64,000 nt of DNA, from the NCBI GenBank assembly GCA_023512835.1, contig CM042092.1, positions 10,789,498 to 10,853,497 on the forward strand. Reading direction: 5' to 3'. Within the stretch, counting starts at the first letter, position 1; the number at the start of each line of letters is the position of its first letter. Of this stretch, positions 1-12,510 are shown piece by piece. Under the pieces are notes generated by a model. The model had not been told where the DNA came from. It made no database searches and worked only from the letters and a program-made list of their open reading frames with translations. The DNA is from Taxillus chinensis. Lineage: Eukaryota > Streptophyta > Magnoliopsida > Santalales > Loranthaceae. A program made the position numbers and the translations under genes.

Positions 1-972
1 CTAATTCTACCAAAAGGTTTATGTCATAAATAAAGAATCAACAAAAAGACGAATATGAGAAAAAATATAACAGCATCTGTAAAGGTATCATTCATTCCTA
101 AAAATAATAATAACTACTAAGCCCAGCAAGCACATAATTTGGCAACAAATATTAGACGAAGCATCATATACTAATTAAACATAAGTAAAAAGGCTATACA
201 GATCTTAAACTGATAGATTAATAAGAAGTTTACCATCACTGCTGGCAACACCCTGCAATGTCAGATGAGCTGTGTTAGAATTATACAAGTTTACAATTAC
301 TGCATAAACATCATTCTGCACAGATCACACACCTTCTGCCATCTCTCAATGTCAGTTAAAATAGTCTTGCTTTTCTGTGCGGTCTTCTTTGCCACCTGAG
401 AGATAGTAATTATCCTAAATTTGATTGTCCACAGCTTGCAATATAGTGTTATTTTTATATTTACAGCATTTTTCTCATCGTTAAGATCAATCGGGGTTGC
501 ATAAAGGCTGGGGCAAGTTGAGCATTCAAAAAAATAACAGTGACAGTTAAATTCCAACTGAATACCTCCTCAGCTTTCAATTTTCCAACAGACACTTTAT
601 CCTTGGTCTCCTCAATACCCTTTCTGAGTATCGTGCCTGTTGACGCAACGGCAGAAATAAGGCGTTCCTGGACAGCATGTCTCGTTGATGGTTGCTGAAG
701 AAGTGACCATTGATTCCTAAACATTGACCCAACTCGTCCTGCCACATCAGTAACACCAACTCTAGCATCCTTTACCTTCTCCCCCGCCAATGATCCAGCT
801 TCTTTGAGTTTCACCCCTGTGTTTAATCGTTAATTATTCAATCAATGTTCGGCACTAAAACTTAAATACTTCCCCAAAGGAACACAGAGCACTAAATCAA
901 AGGGAACTTACCTGAAGAAGAAAAGAAACCGCTGGCCTTTTCTTGAAATTGAGGAGCAATGACGGATGACAT
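1..972 (-). CDS. RhoGAP-domain protein (At5g61530-like), 5' part only
   Basis: The N-terminal part of this gene is read on the minus strand. Coding exons seen: 912-972 (ATG at 972-970, begins MSSVIAPQF), 566-816, 333-395, and a 19-nt micro-exon 234-252. All junctions are GT-AG and in phase. The protein reads through EKASGFFSSSG, a long helical region, KKTAQKSKTILTDIERWQK, then GVASSD. This matches, from memory, the N-terminus of the plant small-G-protein/RhoGAP family protein At5g61530. The catalytic RhoGAP domain would be encoded to the left of the window and is not visible. The family is expected to stimulate GTP hydrolysis by ROP/Rho GTPases. A 5' UTR intron probably separates the coding start from an upstream leader near 1738-1765. 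Confidence 0.82.
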
Positions 973-1677
973 TGCACCAACAACAAGTTCAGATTTTACT
1001 TTAGCAACTTTAAGACCTGAATAATTTATCTGGCAAAAAAAAAAAAAAAACTTCAGAAGTGTGAATTAAAAAAATGAAAGACGAGCTCGAACTTATTCAA
1101 ACAATACCGTGGTTGCGAACAGGAGACTAATACAACATATTGAAGTCTACACATTCCATTCCATAAATTCTTACGCACTAAATAGTTAAAAAAAAAATTT
1201 TTGAATTATCTTAATTTCTAGCGGGTAAAACAAAACTATGGTTTTCGAATTAAAGCACGCACTCTGGCCTAAACATAAAATTTCAATTTCTTTAGAGAAG
1301 CATTTGAATTTGTATGACGAGTAACAAAATTCTGAATCGCCTCTTTTTTTTTGTTGTTCCAGACTTAAAATCATCATCAGATAATGAAGCAATATGAACA
1401 TTACTAGCACTTTGCTTAGTTTCTGAGACGACAGCAATTGACTACATAATAAAGCTCAGACATAACCAAACCAATCGGCCATAATCCCAATAGTCGGCTA
1501 CATAAACCAAGATAGATAAACACAATTAGTACGATCCGAGGCAAGAACAACAGCTGACAGCCTTAATCCATGCACGGCTGAAACAGGAATCGTAAAACTA
1601 GAACATACCAATCTATGCAATTGCGATCCGGTCAGTTTACTAAACCCTAATTTAAACGAGAAGGGGATGAGTCGCAC

Positions 1678-1697
1678 ATACATACATACATATATAC

Positions 1698-1728
<31 letters not shown>

Positions 1729-1730
1729 TG
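1678..1730. repeat. Microsatellite (AT)n/(GA)n in the leader intron
   Basis: A run of ACAT/AT repeats followed by about nine GA units. It lies just inside the inferred 5' UTR intron of the RhoGAP-like gene. Confidence 0.9.
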
Positions 1731-1737
1731 GTTTACC

Positions 1738-1803
1738 TCAATTGACACGAGGAGTCTAGAAATTAGAGAAGAGAGGGAATCTATAGAAATTATATATAAA
1801 TTA
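1738..1803 (-). promoter_or_regulatory. Leader exon and TATA box of the RhoGAP-like gene
   Basis: Read on the minus strand, 1791-1801 is a TATA box (TTTATATATAA). About 30 nt downstream begins a leader that ends at 1738 in a consensus donor (GAG|GTAAAC). The matching acceptor is probably the TTTTTGCCAG at about 1030, which would leave 973-1029 as the rest of the 5' UTR. The transcription start itself is inferred. Confidence 0.5.
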
Positions 1804-1815
1804 GAGGATTCCTAA

Positions 1816-4440
1816 AAACACAGTTGCCGAAGAGGAACAGTATTGAGAAGCGAGATCATGTGAAGAGAGAGAGAGAGAGAGCGCTACGTGTTCTTCTGGT
1901 CAAGTCCAACAACACACCAAAACTAGCGCATCATAATATAGTCTTGTTCTTCTACATAAATTGTTTTTGTTCTTTTACTGTCCGCGAATCATATTTGGCC
2001 ACGTGGAAAGGTGAAGAAAGCCAGCGCACTATAGAAATGGCGTCTCGGAAAGATTCACCAAAAACTACTGCCGGATCCACTTAGTTATTGCAGGAATTTT
2101 TTACGATGAGAATTTGAACTCGTTTCCGACTCCCTGCTTGCCTGGAAAAAAAATGAAAAATGGGTGAAAAAACAATGAAATGGAAAAGAAATATAAAGAA
2201 AAGACTTTATAGATTTGAGATTAAATTTAAAAACATAAAACATTTAAAACATATTTTAAAAATAACTGTGATGGACTAGTTTTGAAAATTAAATAGTTTA
2301 AATTTATCTTTATCCACCATTTTTGTAAATAATTCAAAAAAAAAATATATTGTATCAAACATACACATAATAATTTTACCAGAGGCCCGGGACAAAAAAT
2401 ATATTTTTTTTTCGTGAAAAAATATAAACCATTAATTTTAAAAAAATATATACAAATTTTAAGCTTTTAATCACTGATTTGTTTGTTTATTCGCTTTTTT
2501 TACATCATATCTTTCGGTTGCTTTGATGCTCTAAAAGTCTTGATACTATCTGAAAAAAATATTTTAAATGTCATTCTCTTGTTATAAAATAATATATGTA
2601 TATATGAGTATAATTTTTATACATTACAAAGAGCGGACACTTTTTCTAGCCTTCCCGAATAGTAGAGTCGTCTCCTTATCAACTTGTATTCACAAGCTAT
2701 CAAGATATGTTGTATCCTTGATTGTAACCATACATAATCTCTACCGGTTACATGTAATGATATTACTTTAATGTAGTTTGACGAAGTAGTTACACGTGTT
2801 TGTTTTGTTATAAAATTATTGTGCCTCCACGAGTGATACATAGGTATTCTATGACCATTATTCCCAAGACAACTAGTATATATAGTCAAAAGAGAATGAG
2901 TTGCTGAGAGGAAAATGAATCAATAGCTCTAAAAAATCGCATCTTTAAGAGCTCTAACTTTAGGGTATGCGTAATATCTTATTTTAATCCATTTAGCCAA
3001 GTCAATCAAAAATAATGGTATATTACTAGATAGGCAAAATTTGATTTAACATTACATACTAATTAGACTAAATCCCTTAAAATATTATTCAAACACATTA
3101 CATCACTTCCTTTTTATGGTAGTTTATTTTGGCCCTTTTCATTTTATGAATTTGTGGTTTAAACTCCATACATGTCAAATAAACATAACTCCTTAATCTT
3201 ATTTTTCTAGCAAGTGTTTTGAAATGTCATTTAGAATCACCTTTTTAGAGTATATTTTTGGATTAACTCTTCTTACGAAATTGCCTTTCATAGCTTTTGA
3301 AAAGTTCTTCACTAAGATGATTTATAATGTCCTTTGAACTACTTTTCCTAAAGGTTTTTGGTTAACAACAATGACAATACCACTGATAAGACATAATTGC
3401 AGGTTATTCTTTATTGTACAATCTTTTATTTACCTTATCTCCATCCTTGACTCTCTCATCCATTATAATTGTCACAACACAAATTCTTCGGTAAAAATAA
3501 GTTGTACCTAACGAAGGATGACTTACAAAAAGGGTATTACCGTATACACACTCCATCCAAAATCCAAACTAAGTATAACATAATACAAACATAGATCATT
3601 CGCTATATATATGACTTATGTAATTCAGCTCAACTTATCATTGCAAAAACTGTAATAAAAGATAAATTGTGAAATACGAGATTTTAATGTATAATTGAAA
3701 TAAATATAAATAACGTAAGAGAATTACTATGATGTAATGTAACGAGCTAATATGTAATTGACTAAGATGTAATTAATCTAATCTTTCACTTACTTGATAT
3801 TTATCATTATCATCAACATATAAATAACATATTCACAACTTTATAACCCAAACGAATCAAATCTCATGATTTTCGATTAGGCTATGAGATTATTCCAATT
3901 ATAAAAACAAGTATAAATCAAATATCAAATGATATATCATAACACTGCCAATAAAACCATCAATATTCCAAGAAAAAATATGTTACATTTAAATAAATAA
4001 AATTAAAGTGAACTTACGAAATAAATATTACTATTTAAACATAACAAAAGAATGAAAATACGACTACAACACGAACATGATAGTAAAGTTAAAACATAAA
4101 TTCAAAACAAACAATGATAGTCAAATCAATTAAAAAAACACTACATCAAAAAAGAAAAATATAAAGAAAGAAATAATATTACTCTCCAAAAAGGAAACAA
4201 AAAATCACCTTGACTCTGGCAAGCATGTATTATGACTAGAACAATAATTTCTTAAAAAAAAGAAATTTTGAGCAGTGATATCCACAACGGATATGACTGT
4301 AATTTTTTCATAATTTATCTGATAATCTATCACATTATCATGATTATCTATTCCTTACATGACTCATTAAAGAGTAGAGATAACAAAATTAAGGCAACTT
4401 TCACTAGGAGGAAACTGGGTTGATAAACATGTATTAAAAA
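1816..4440. other. AT-rich intergenic spacer
   Basis: This stretch separates the divergently arranged RhoGAP-like and SF1 genes. It is strongly AT-rich with stops in all frames. I found no conserved protein signature, RNA gene or clear transposon ends. The SF1 promoter and leader must lie at its right end, but no single element stands out. Confidence 0.6.
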
Positions 4441-4554
4441 AAATAAAGATTTAGCCCAGCCCACAAAAACACGATAATTTATCTACCTCACCAGCCAGCG
4501 AGTCGCAACGTTTGCATTCTACACCCACCCCCGATCGCAATTCGCTCCCCTTCG

Positions 4555-6987
4555 ATGGAGAGTTCGGTATCAAATCTTGATTATCAATCCCAGCTTTCAA
4601 TCGAGAATATTTCCGAAACCCTAGATTCAACACCACCGCCCATGGAAACCCTACCTTCGTCCAATCAACACGACCCTCCAGGAACCCTAGACTGTGACGA
4701 TCGAACCAGATTCCTCCATTCGGAAACCCTAGATATTTCTGACCGCATCAATCCGGAAGCCGTAGCCCAGACACAAACCACTGGTCCCGTGAAAAACCCC
4801 ATCGATTTCGGCGACAAGAGCGCCGAAAACGGGAGTTTTGGGGACCATAAATCCGAGAATCATCAGCTCGAGGCGGCGGCAAGACCCGAATTGTCGAAGC
4901 CGCTGCTGTCAAACACTCACAGCGGTACCGACAGGGATGGATCCGGAGGAGAAGAGGAGATGACGAGTAGGCGGCGGCGGCGCAGCCGTTGGGACCCACC
5001 GGCGGATTCGAACAACCAAAGCGGCGACACTGGCGGTGGTCCTAGGAAGAGAAAGTCGCGTTGGGCTGACGATGAGCCGAAACCGATGATACAATTGCCT
5101 GATTTCATGGGAGGTATTGAGTTCGATCCTGAAATTCAACAGCTCAATAGTAGGCTTCTCGAGATTAGTAGAATGCTACAATCTGGGATGCCGTTAGATG
5201 ATAGGCCCGAAGGCGCAAGATCCCCTTCGCCTGAACCAGTGTATGATAATATGGGGATTAGAATAAACACCAGGGAGTATCGAGCCCGTGAAAGATTAAA
5301 TAGGGAAAGACAGGAAATCATCTCCCAAATTATAAAGAAGAACCCTGCCTTTAAGCCCCCAGCAGATTATAGGCCTCCAAAGCTGTACAAGAAGCTTTAT
5401 ATCCCTATGAAAGAATACCCAGGATACAATTTCATTGGTCTTATAATTGGCCCAAGGGGAAATACCCAGAAGAGGATGGAAAAGGAAACGGGTGCAAAAA
5501 TTGTGATTCGAGGCAAGGGATCGGTGAAAGAAGGTAGGTTGCAGCAGAAGAGGGATTTGAAGCCGGATCCTTCAGAGAATGAGGATTTACATGTTTTGGT
5601 GGAAGCTGAGACAGCAGAAGCTCTTGAAGCTGCTGCGGGTATGGTTGAGAAGCTTCTGCAGCCCGTAGATGAAGTATTGAATGAGCATAAGAGGCAGCAA
5701 CTCAGGGAACTTGCTGCTTTAAATGGAACTATTAGGGATGAAGAATTTTGTAGGCTATGTGGTGAGCCAGGGCATCGCCAATATGCCTGTCCTTCTCGGA
5801 CTACAACTTTTAAGAGTGATGTTCTATGCAAAATTTGTGGTGATGGTGGGCACCCTACAATTGATTGTCCGGTGAAGGGGACGACTGGCAAGAAGATGGA
5901 TGATGAGTATAAAAACTTTTTGGCAGAACTGGGAGGGACATTACCTGAGTCGGCGACTAAACAAACTTCTACATTGCCAATTCTCGGTTCGGGTGCCCCA
6001 GGAAGCAATCTCCCTTGGGCCAGTGGCAACAGTGCTGGAGGTGTTGGGAATGCAACACATCCGGGCTTGGGATCAAATGGAACTAAACCCAAGGAACTTG
6101 ATGAGACAAATCTGTACATTGGCTACTTGCCTCCCACTCTGGAGGATGATGGCCTGATTCAGTTGTTTTTACCTTTTGGTGATATTGTCATGGCAAAGGT
6201 TATAAAAGACCGACTAAGTGGTATGAGCAAGGGTTATGGCTTTGTAAAGTATTCTGATGTCCAGCAGGCTAATAATGCTATTTTGAAAATGAATGGCTAT
6301 CGTTTAGAAGGCCGAACTATAGCAGTTAGAGTTGCAGGTAAGCCCCCTCAACCTACTTTGCCTCCAGGACCTCCGCCAACCCCTACAATGCCAACATACA
6401 CCGCTTCAAATCAGGCTATTGGCGCCAACCCATCTCAGCACTATGCTGCCGGTGGTCCCCATGGGATCACCCCTCCGGGTGGCTATGCTCCCCCTCCCGT
6501 TCCTTGGAGTCCGGCTGTTCCTCCTTACGCTAATTACCCTCCTCCCCCTCCCGGTTCCAGCTTGTACCCTCCTGTCCAGGGACAGCACATGCCCTCTTAT
6601 GGTATGCAGTATCCTCCACCAATGCATACAGCTTCTTCTGTCTCCTCAAGTCAAACCATCCCTTCCAGTGAAGCACAACAAAGTTTCCCACCTGGAGTTC
6701 AGTCTGAAAATTGTGCATCTCTTCAATCTGTACCTGGACAAATCTATGGGAATCCACTGGCTACAATGCCCCCTAATGTTCATCCTGCATATCCGCCATC
6801 TTCCTTAGGTTATCCATCTTACTACATGGCTCCTCCCCCCCCTCCACCCCAGCCCTCTACATCACAGAGCTTGGGAAATGCACCTTGGGCCTCAAATCCT
6901 CCAGTGCCTCTACCTGCCTCATCAGCGGAGAAACCAACTTATGGTGCAGATTCAGAATATGAGAAGTTTATGGCAGAGATGAAGTGA
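4555..6987 (+). CDS. SF1: Splicing factor SF1 / branchpoint-binding protein
   Basis: The 810-aa protein is encoded without introns. Domains in order: a U2AF ligand-type motif with paired RSRWDPP and KSRWADDE (residues 144-174); a KH/QUA2 RNA-binding domain (about 278-370, with [11 protein letters not shown] at 295-305); two CCHC zinc knuckles (C399-C402-H407-C412 and C425-C428-H433-C438); an RRM (519-594, RNP2 LYIGYL and RNP1 KGYGFVKY); and a Pro/Gly/Tyr-rich tail. SF1 proteins bind the intron branch point and hand it to U2AF/U2 snRNP in the nucleus. The C-terminal RRM is the plant form of the family; animal and yeast SF1 lack it. The start is the first in-frame ATG after an AT-rich leader. 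The tail ends in YEKFMAEMK just before the stop. A 3' UTR with intron signals follows. Confidence 0.96.
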   Translation: MESSVSNLDYQSQLSIENISETLDSTPPPMETLPSSNQHDPPGTLDCDDRTRFLHSETLDISDRINPEAVAQTQTTGPVKNPIDFGDKSAENGSFGDHKSENHQLEAAARPELSKPLLSNTHSGTDRDGSGGEEEMTSRRRRRSRWDPPADSNNQSGDTGGGPRKRKSRWADDEPKPMIQLPDFMGGIEFDPEIQQLNSRLLEISRMLQSGMPLDDRPEGARSPSPEPVYDNMGIRINTREYRARERLNRERQEIISQIIKKNPAFKPPADYRPPKLYKKLYIPMKEYPGYNFIGLIIGPRGNTQKRMEKETGAKIVIRGKGSVKEGRLQQKRDLKPDPSENEDLHVLVEAETAEALEAAAGMVEKLLQPVDEVLNEHKRQQLRELAALNGTIRDEEFCRLCGEPGHRQYACPSRTTTFKSDVLCKICGDGGHPTIDCPVKGTTGKKMDDEYKNFLAELGGTLPESATKQTSTLPILGSGAPGSNLPWASGNSAGGVGNATHPGLGSNGTKPKELDETNLYIGYLPPTLEDDGLIQLFLPFGDIVMAKVIKDRLSGMSKGYGFVKYSDVQQANNAILKMNGYRLEGRTIAVRVAGKPPQPTLPPGPPPTPTMPTYTASNQAIGANPSQHYAAGGPHGITPPGGYAPPPVPWSPAVPPYANYPPPPPGSSLYPPVQGQHMPSYGMQYPPPMHTASSVSSSQTIPSSEAQQSFPPGVQSENCASLQSVPGQIYGNPLATMPPNVHPAYPPSSLGYPSYYMAPPPPPPQPSTSQSLGNAPWASNPPVPLPASSAEKPTYGADSEYEKFMAEMK

Positions 6988-8600
6988 CATGTCTTTGTTT
7001 CCAATTTTTCTGCAATGCTTGTGATTATTCAAGTAAGCACACTATACTTTGCTTTCTTTTAGTTGTGGCTTGTTGTTTTCCCATTAGATACAGTTGGTTT
7101 GTTTGATAAACTTACAGCAGTTTTTCCATCATAATTGTATGGTCATTAGTAAAGTCCTCACACAGTTGGCTCCTAATGAGGATCTATAATTCCTATGTAT
7201 ATCGAGGAGCAGTTAGTTGCATGCATTTGTCACATTAACTCCCTTTTGTGGTGTGTGTAGTACATGCATAACCTAAAACCCTTACCAATTGATAACTTGT
7301 GGTAGCTCTGGTTGAACCTTTTTTGTTAGTTTGATTATCTTGGTTGCTTACGGTATGTTTAGTTATGCAATATCACATGTTTATTGACTTTGTTTTTTCT
7401 AGCAAAACTTATGTTTTTACTTGTGCTTGTTATATGCTCAATTATATTCTCCTTTCAACGCATCACTGACAGCAATAATGATTACTGATTTAGTATAATT
7501 AAAATTGGAGCTTCTGATTCTTCATTTGTTGTGGTTATCTTAAAGGTAAAATTATCATTGATGTTTCCCACATGCTACTGCTAGGGCGATACTTTTGAAT
7601 GAGACACAATGAGATCTGCCTTGCTAGGATTGAATTTTCTTTGCAAGTTGCTTTTGCCGTAACCCCTACTTTATTTAATTCTTAGTTCTAACCTGTGTTT
7701 ATTTAAATTCATTGTCCTCTTTCCTTATCTTCAAAATAAAGCTCCAATGGTGATGGTTAGAGAGCATGTCTGATTTCTCTCACCTGCTTTTGTTTTGCGA
7801 TGTTTAAGTCTAGTATATCATCTTTCTTTGACTTGTTGCGACTCCTCTTTCTATGGGGCACCCAATTTGTGGGACGGTACAAAATTCCAACTCATTTAGT
7901 TCATTTTCTTTGTCACGGATAATGTTTTACATAATGGTAGTTAAGGTGTTTAGCTGTAAGATGGGTTTTCAATGCAATCACTTTTTGTGAGCCACATTTG
8001 TGGTCTTTTGCTGTTGTTGAATTCAATTCTGATAAAGCTTTAGCTATTCTAAGTGAGATGTGATATTCTTGTAAATCTGCCATTTTACAGGGGAGGTGAA
8101 TGCAGTTATCTTTAAAAGCTATGTTTCTTCAAAAGAATATGTTGGACAATGTGCAACTTTTCATTTGTGTTTTATTTATTTGTTATCAAATTGTCTTAAC
8201 CCTTCTTTCTTTCTTTTTTGTTTTTGTTTTTTTGTTGCCATTGTAACATTTGACAGGCATGATCTTTCTTGGCGCTCTTGTGAACCTGATTTCTTACCCT
8301 TTGCCATGTCTTCTTGTTGGAAGTTTGGGACTCACATCTTTAACCTTGCTGTACTCTTATGAAATTTGCAGACATAGATTGCAAGTCCAGGTCATTGAAG
8401 TTAATGTTGGAGATGTTCTCACAAAGATTTTTAATTTTGACTTTCCTTTTGCAGGACTTATCTTTGTGTTCTAAGGATGCTGCTTGCCACCTATTTTACA
8501 TTTTTTGTTGATGTTTTCTATTTAATCGAGTTGTTCGTTACTTTCTTAAATGGCAGGTTACTTTATTGATCTTGCATGATGGCTTTGCTAACCATTATGT
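6988..8600 (+). other. SF1 3' UTR with candidate introns
   Basis: Forty-five nucleotides after the stop there is a consensus donor (CAA|GTAAGC, GT at 7033-7034). T-rich, intron-like sequence follows. Good acceptors with pyrimidine tracts end at 8090, 8256, 8371, 8454 and 8556. No long coding frame or known protein is visible. The simplest reading is a spliced, probably alternatively spliced, 3' UTR. Transcript ends cannot be placed from sequence. Confidence 0.5.
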
Positions 8601-9109
8601 TGATCACTTTCCCTATCTATCTTTACTTCGATGATTTGCTCAATTTTATGAGGATTATATGCTATAATTTGTTGCCATACCTCTGAAGCTGCACGATCCA
8701 AATGCTAATATTCTATTCTCCTGATGGTAAATCATTCCTATAGATATGAAGGCATCTTGGTATGTTAATAATCGTTTGATTTTTCCTTGATGTTAAATAT
8801 TTTTGAAACTATCATTTATCAGCACTAATGCCCTGATAATTTTAAGCTATCATCTCTCAGGAGTAGTTGTCTGATAAGTTTTTTTTCCAGCGCTTTTGTT
8901 GAAGACAAGAGGTGCCTCACTTGTATTGCTATTCTATGCCTTTTTAGGGTGTTTCCTTTTCGTTTTTTAGTCTATGGTCCTTTATTGTCTAGCTTATTGA
9001 TATTTTACTGTATATTCCCTGGTTGAAGACATTTTATCCCTTGCAAGTGTATATTTTAAATTTTGAGTTTACACTTTTATTATCTGAAAAATTGAGTAAG
9101 GTTTTGGTA

Positions 9110-9470
9110 GCATGAAAAAGTTTGAAAAATTTGAGAAATTATTGGTTGGAATCGTTGAGATGGTTAATGGTCTTTTCAATTGTAAAAGAACTGAAACAAA
9201 CTCTATCGAGGATTATGGGATGGGATTCATGGTGCTCAAATATTGTTGTTTAGTTTATGCGAATAATGATTAGAGTTTATCTTTGTGATGCCCTTTGACT
9301 ATTTTAACATTGGGGTCAATTTTAAATTGCTAGGAAAAAATTTGAACTGAGTGAGAAATGATCAGTTGCAAGATAGTCTCTGCAAATGTAAAAGAACTGG
9401 GACAAAATCCTTGTTTAGGTTATGCCAAAAATAATCAGTGTTTAGTATTCTGATACTCTTGTGACATGCT
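9110..9470. repeat. Diverged direct repeat of about 150-170 bp
   Basis: The segments at about 9113-9285 and about 9333-9460 share a series of blocks: AAAATTTGA, GTAAAAGAACTG, ACAAA and TTATGC, ending in AATAAT(G/C)A(T/G). This indicates an old tandem duplication in the T-rich region downstream of SF1. Confidence 0.5.
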
Positions 9471-10199
9471 GAATATATTATGCATTCCCACGGGTTCATT
9501 TCTTTGTTTGGTTAAAACATTGTCAGGCATTTGCTGTTATATAGAAATATGGTCAAATCATTTTTGTTAGGTTTGATTTCATGGTCATTTGTGGCACATG
9601 TGCGCTAGCTAGCTTATGAGGGTTTGGTGCATCTATATCCTCCGGACTATAGGTGTGTGAATTCCAAAATCACAAGAAATTGCATGCCCATGGCTAAAAG
9701 ACGTTTAGGTTTCTGGATTTTTTTAAATAAAAAGATTCCAATCAAGTCACAAAACCACATGGGTTATGCTGATCTGCTGACCAAAGATGACAAAGATCTT
9801 TAAATGAGGTTGTGGAGAACTTGGAAAAGTTCATTAGGAGCAACAATCAGTAAAATTGGGGCTATTAGTTGTGTTCCACTAGTCACTTTTGCCTTTGTCC
9901 TCAATTCCTATATGGCTTCTGACATGCCTGTGAGGGGTCGTGTAGTGTATTACCCGTATCCTGCTGCTGCACTTGCTGGGCAAACTGCATACATACACGG
10001 TTACCTATGGACAAGTGTTGTATATCTAGGTAATAAAGGTTAATTTTTATGCATTGCGGTCTTGATTTGATGGGATGTTTGGAGTTTGTGGTGCATGTTT
10101 TTTTTTTTTGGTCTTGCCATTGTAATTTTAGACACAAATTTTCTTCTCAGTGTGCGAAGCTCATGTACTTATTGCACACGATATTTTTGGGGCATGGGT

Positions 10200-10380
10200 T
10201 TGTTAGCTTTGGTGTGAGTTCATTAATAATAAATCATCCATGCATTTGGTGGGTTTTTTTGTTATAAAATAAATTGTGCTAAGTCCTGGAGTTGCATTTT
10301 TTTTATTGTGAGTTCATTTTGGTGTGAGTTCATTATTCTAAGCCCTGGAATTGCATTTTTTTTCTCCCAACATGCTTTGC
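10200..10380. repeat. Short direct repeats
   Basis: TGGTGTGAGTTCATTA occurs near 10210 and again near 10320. CTAAG(T/C)CCTGGA(G/A)TTGCATTTTTTT occurs near 10279 and again near 10338. Together they form an interleaved duplication of roughly 60-110 bp. Confidence 0.6.
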
Positions 10381-10611
10381 GTGAACTTCAGTGGACGGGG
10401 TTTTAAAATTAGTTTGTGAGGGATCTGGTTTACTATTTTTGTTCTTTATCTAAGGAGATTGACCAGGCTTCACCTTTATCACCACCGCTAAAGTATTATG
10501 AAATCTGAAATGTTAGGCATGTGAGCGGTACTTGAGGCTTAATTTATATTGGAATTTTATTTATATTGTATTGTTGTTATTATTTCCCGTCTCCTTTGGT
10601 TGTTGGATTCT

Positions 10612-10612
<1 letters not shown>

Positions 10613-10643
<31 letters not shown>
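10613..10643. repeat. (AT)n microsatellite
   Basis: An uninterrupted run of about 15 TA dinucleotides. Confidence 0.95.
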
Positions 10644-10645
<2 letters not shown>

Positions 10646-10862
10646 TGGTGCATAGTACTTGGTTTTCGTTATTTTGTATCAAAAGATTGGTTTATGTTGA
10701 GGGGCACCATTAAATTTAGATTGTTTCAGAGTTTTATGGTGGATAAATTTCGCGTGGGAAATTTCTTCACAGTTTTCGTTTTAATTTCACTCGGAAATGA
10801 TGGAAAGTTTTAGATTTGCTCCGTGGTAACTGGTTTCTGATTCTGCGTGCCCGACAGTGCTT

Positions 10863-10990
10863 GACTGTTGTTACTATTTTTAAGGGTTTGTTTGCTTGGT
10901 GATTGCTACTATTTTTAAGGGTGTGTTTGCGTGATGATTGTTACTATTTTTACGGGTGTGTTTGCTTGATTGTTACTATTTTTAAGTGTG
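10863..10990. repeat. Tandem repeat, about 35-bp unit, four copies
   Basis: The core TTACTATTTTTAAGGGTGTG recurs at 10871, 10906, 10941 and 10973, spaced 35, 35 and 32 bp. Each copy is followed by TTTGC(T/G)TG-like sequence. It is a minisatellite in the SF1 downstream region. Confidence 0.85.
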
Positions 10991-12449
10991 TATCCTATCC
11001 CCCTTGCTGATAATGAATTTTAGGTGAAAGTGTAGTTGTATTTGCAAGTTTAGCCTGCGTACCTCTCGGTTCCTTCTTGGTCAGCTTTGCATATTTCGTT
11101 TATATTTTTACATGGCTTAACGCTCGACCTGTGGCTACTGTGTTGGAGTTGTTTTTTGTTTTGTTTTTTTTTTTTTTTAGAAAAATGTGTTTTTCGTAGA
11201 AGAAAATTAATGCACTTCGGCTTTGTTTTATGAGTCTTGTTTGGAGTTAAATTTTAAAAGCCTGTAGGTTTTGAAGTCGGCCGTGCACGAGCTTAAATTG
11301 TAACTGGGGCTAGGGTATTCAAAGCCCACTTTTTTAAAGCATATTTTCGGTCGCCTTCTACTCGTAACAATTTATTTTTGCTATTTATAAAAATATTAGT
11401 TATTAAATATTTGTTTATTCATGGAAAAAGAGGAAAAATGAATTAAACATAAAAAATATAAGAGACAATATAATTGTTTAAAAAATAAAAAGAATAGTAA
11501 ATGTTAATTTTTTTTAAATTGAGATAGTTGAAAAGTGTTTTTAACATAATTTGACTCTTTAAGAGATGGGGCCAATTATAAAGAAGTATGTACATTATTA
11601 AACAAAAATGAGTTAGCTCATTAAATTTAGTGATGTCATGGGTTTAAAATTTACATGTTTTTAGAAGTAGATTTGAAATACATCTTCTTTGTGTCAGGTT
11701 TTTACGTGTAAGGCGTATTTTTTTTCGCTACTTAAGATTTTTATTTTTATTTTAACCCCCTAGAAATATTGTAATAGATTTAATTATTATATTTATTTAT
11801 AGCCTAACCCTGTACGCCGCATTTGGCGATTGGAGAACTTCTGACCTCTTGTGAAGTTGCTAGCCTAATCATCAAGCTCTAAAGGGCAATCAATTTAATC
11901 ATTAAACTAATGACATTCTTCGCTTTTGCGTCAATACACCATCTAATACATGTGCTATGTGTGTCCCTTTCTTTCTCTATTTTATTTTCTTTATTCTGGC
12001 AAGCTTAATCTTTTGTGGTGGAGACTTACGAAGAGAGAACTTACGATGCTATGAGGCAACTTGTCAAATTACAAGATGCTTTAGGCCTGTACTAAAACAA
12101 AGTTGTTTTGGAACACACCTCTTTCTGATTCATTACCTTTTTTTTTCCTTTCATTTTGGTTTTTGATAATAAAAAAACATTGCACACAGATCCACGAAAT
12201 AGGCTACTAGAAGGGGAAAAAACTTTTATGGATGAACCGTATAATGATAAGTTAGTGAAAAAGAATGAAATACGCGTGGCGGATAAGTTTTATATTTATT
12301 TTTATTTACCATTGTGTCTTTTATTTTGAAGATGAATTGTTTTGGTCTTAATAGAGAATAATTCAAGCGTGAAATGTATCATGTTCCTAGTAAGTTTGTC
12401 AAGGTTAGGTAAATGGTGATGTTGTTGAACTCGGAATTATAATTCACTT

Positions 12450-12510
12450 GGTATGTTTAACCCCTGAACCGCCTGGGTGTGCTCTTAACTAATAAGCTAA
12501 AAACCCCTTG
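12450..12510 (-). repeat. Possible tRNA-derived SINE fragment
   Basis: On the minus strand an A-box-like stretch (TTAGCTTATTAGTTAAGAGC) is followed about 10-15 nt later by a weak B-box-like stretch (GGTTCAGGGGTT). The spacing and order suit a pol III SINE head. The B box departs from consensus and no tail or target duplication was identified. Confidence 0.25.

Noticed and set aside
1824..2084. Plus-strand open frame of 86 codons starting MPKRNSIEKRDHVKRERER
   Set aside because: It overlaps the promoter of the RhoGAP-like gene, its Arg/Glu run comes from a GA microsatellite, and no domain or splice structure supports it.
4748..6119. Several long minus-strand frames across the SF1 coding region (up to 240 codons)
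   Set aside because: They are shadows of the SF1 reading frame and its Pro-rich composition; the sense frame carries all conserved domains.
9804..10043. 79-codon frame with MPVRGRVVYYPYPAAALAG
   Set aside because: It lies in T-rich SF1 downstream sequence and has no recognised homology or neighbouring exons.
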